This document shows positions 62,598 through 64,000 of a stretch of 64,000 nucleotides of DNA, one piece after another (position 1 is the stretch's first letter; each line of letters opens with the position of its first letter). The stretch is from NCBI GenBank assembly GCA_937988705.1, contig CALKIA010000187.1:1-64000 (forward strand). Direction: 5' to 3'. Source of the DNA: an uncultured Chloroflexota bacterium (GTDB lineage: Bacteria > Chloroflexota > Anaerolineae > Aggregatilineales > Phototrophicaceae). The notes beneath the pieces are model-generated. The model did no database searches. It saw nothing but the letters and a program-made list of their open reading frames with translations, and was not told the origin of the DNA. The translations under genes and the position numbers were made by a program.

Positions 62598-64000
62598 ATG
62601 GCGATTCAGATCGAAAAGTGGGATTGCTTTGAATATACGCTGATTCACGCGTCTGCCTCCAACCCGTTTGTCGATGTCAAATTGGAAGCCACGTTTACGC
62701 ATGAAAATCGGCGCGTGAACGTTAGCGGGTTTTACGATGGCGCGGGCGTGTTCAAAGTTCGTTTCATGCCTGACCAAGAAGGATCGTGGCAGTTTGTTAC
62801 CCGCAGCAATGTCCCGGGACTGGACGCGCAGCACGGTGAATTCGTCTGCATCCCTTCATCAGCCGGGAATCACGGCCCCGTGCGCGTCGCTGAGCAAACC
62901 CGCTTCGCCTACGAAGATGGGACCCCCTACATTCCAGTTGGCACAACCTGCTACGTGTGGAATTTGCAGGGGGATGAATTGGAAGAAGAAACGCTGAAAA
63001 CGTTGGAGCAAGCCCCCTTCAACAAGATGCGGATGTGTGTGTTTCCCAAGCGTTTCCCTTTCAACCAGAATGAGCCGCCGAGCTATCCTTTCCCCGGTGA
63101 AATTGGTAGTTGGGATGTCAGCCAATTCAACCCGGCGTATTTTCAGCATCTGGAAAAGCGCATCCTCGACTTACGTGACCGTGGGATTGAAGCCGACCTC
63201 ATTGTCTTCCACCCCTACGATAATAGTGCTTGGGGTTTCGACCGTCTGCCGGCAGAGGTCAACGACCGGTATTTGCATTACCTGGTAGCGCGCTTAGCCG
63301 CGTTCCGCAACCTCTGGTGGTCCTTTGCCAATGAATTTGATGTGCTGTTTGATCGGGCGATGGGCGACTGGGATCACTATATGCAGCTCGTTCAGACAGC
63401 CGATCCCTATAATCACTTGCGCTCAATCCATAACCTTGGCGAGTTCTACGACCATAGCAAACCCTGGGTCACTCATTGCAGCATTCAGGACGAGAGTACC
63501 GAGAAAACCGCGCAATGGCTAATACGCTACCAAAAACCCGTCATCTTCGACGAGTGTGGGTACGAGGGCAATATTCAATACTCATGGGGAGATTTATCTC
63601 CCGAAGAACTGGTGGCACGTTTCTGGCGCGGGTTTACTCAGGGGGGCTACGTCGGTCACGGTGAAACTTACGTAAATGATGCCGAAATACTGTGGTGGTC
63701 GAAAGGCGGCCAACTGCACGGGCAAAGCGTGCCGCGCATTGCCTTCCTTCGCCAAATCTTCGAACAAGCGCCATCTCTCACGCCTACGGGTGTGATCGAA
63801 CGCCAAAATATCAACCTGTTTGACCCGGAAATGCGCGCGCGACTAATGGGGAAGCGGAATGCTGACGAGGATGTGATTGCGGCGGCGCTCGCGTGGGGCG
63901 GACCGTGTGTCTATAACACCGACAAGGGCTACTACTTGACATATCTGGACGCGCATCAACCTGCCTCGCGTCAGTTCGATTTTCCTGCGGGCAGCAGCTA
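62598..64000 (+). CDS. DUF5060-containing glycosidase, 3' end beyond window
   Basis: Open to the window edge with 467 complete codons; AAAGGA lies about 9 bases before ATG 62598. N-terminal beta domain resembles DUF5060 (EATFTHENRRVNVSGFYDGA, FMPDQEGSWQFVTRSNV). A TIM-barrel follows, like the DUF4038/apiosidase-type glycosidases: FNKMRMCVFPKRFPFN, VFHPYDNSAWGFDRL, WWSFANEFDVLF with a likely acid/base Glu, and PVIFDECGYEGN with a likely nucleophile Glu. There is no signal peptide, so it is probably cytoplasmic like the GH78 enzyme 40 bases upstream. The substrate may be a side chain of pectin-like glycans; the exact family is uncertain. Confidence 0.75.
   Translation, partial: MAIQIEKWDCFEYTLIHASASNPFVDVKLEATFTHENRRVNVSGFYDGAGVFKVRFMPDQEGSWQFVTRSNVPGLDAQHGEFVCIPSSAGNHGPVRVAEQTRFAYEDGTPYIPVGTTCYVWNLQGDELEEETLKTLEQAPFNKMRMCVFPKRFPFNQNEPPSYPFPGEIGSWDVSQFNPAYFQHLEKRILDLRDRGIEADLIVFHPYDNSAWGFDRLPAEVNDRYLHYLVARLAAFRNLWWSFANEFDVLFDRAMGDWDHYMQLVQTADPYNHLRSIHNLGEFYDHSKPWVTHCSIQDESTEKTAQWLIRYQKPVIFDECGYEGNIQYSWGDLSPEELVARFWRGFTQGGYVGHGETYVNDAEILWWSKGGQLHGQSVPRIAFLRQIFEQAPSLTPTGVIERQNINLFDPEMRARLMGKRNADEDVIAAALAWGGPCVYNTDKGYYLTYLDAHQPASRQFDFPAGSS

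Overview
The window looks like a chromosomal segment of a monoderm Chloroflexota bacterium (Anaerolineae-like). This is inferred, not proven. The basis is the moderately GC-rich coding style, lipoprotein and Tat signal peptides followed by Thr/Pro linkers, several LacI/AraC-controlled sugar ABC transporters with intracellular glycosidases, and an IS1-like transposase remnant of a kind I associate with that phylum. No rRNA, tRNA or CRISPR array was seen.

Layout. (1) 27-4161: a tight exopolysaccharide-type run: GT4 glycosyltransferase, P-loop kinase, ATP-grasp ligase, polysaccharide deacetylase. (2) 4240-9608: two paralogous secreted DUF4350-like proteins, a secreted beta-propeller phytase, and a convergent membrane-anchored propeller-like protein. 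(3) 9710-17165: an IS1-like transposase pseudogene, a MalT/LuxR-type activator, small membrane and enzyme genes, a Nudix hydrolase, and a frameshifted DNA methyltransferase truncated by an IS fragment. (4) 17334-26551, minus strand: AraC regulator, sugar-binding protein, two permeases, GH38 alpha-mannosidase and GH3 glycosidase, a complete oligosaccharide uptake locus. (5) 27245-38418: the most unusual region. Two radical SAM/SPASM enzymes are followed by three Tat-exported seven-bladed WD40 proteins with the same Cys-rich tail. Next come a PqqD-like (RRE) protein, a TIR/membrane protein, a third radical SAM/SPASM enzyme and a HemN-like radical SAM protein. (6) 38456-54974: an IS-riddled region with an exact-looking 7.3-kb tandem duplication of a six-gene minus-strand operon (two ABC ATPases, two membrane components, an ECF sigma factor and a putative membrane anti-sigma). 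(7) 55154-64000: LacI regulator, sugar-binding protein, two permeases, GH78 alpha-L-rhamnosidase and the 5' part of a DUF5060-type glycosidase running off the window, probably for pectin-like plant glycans.

The candidate undescribed system is region 5. I infer that the WD40 proteins are scaffolds whose C-terminal tails (C-x9-C-x-C-x-C-x5-C-x-C, ending HYWYPN) are modified in the cytoplasm by the radical SAM enzymes with help from the PqqD-like protein. They would then be exported folded through Tat, two of them as lipoproteins. This resembles RiPP maturation, except that the putative core peptide is fused to a beta-propeller. Nothing in the window shows the chemistry or the biological role.
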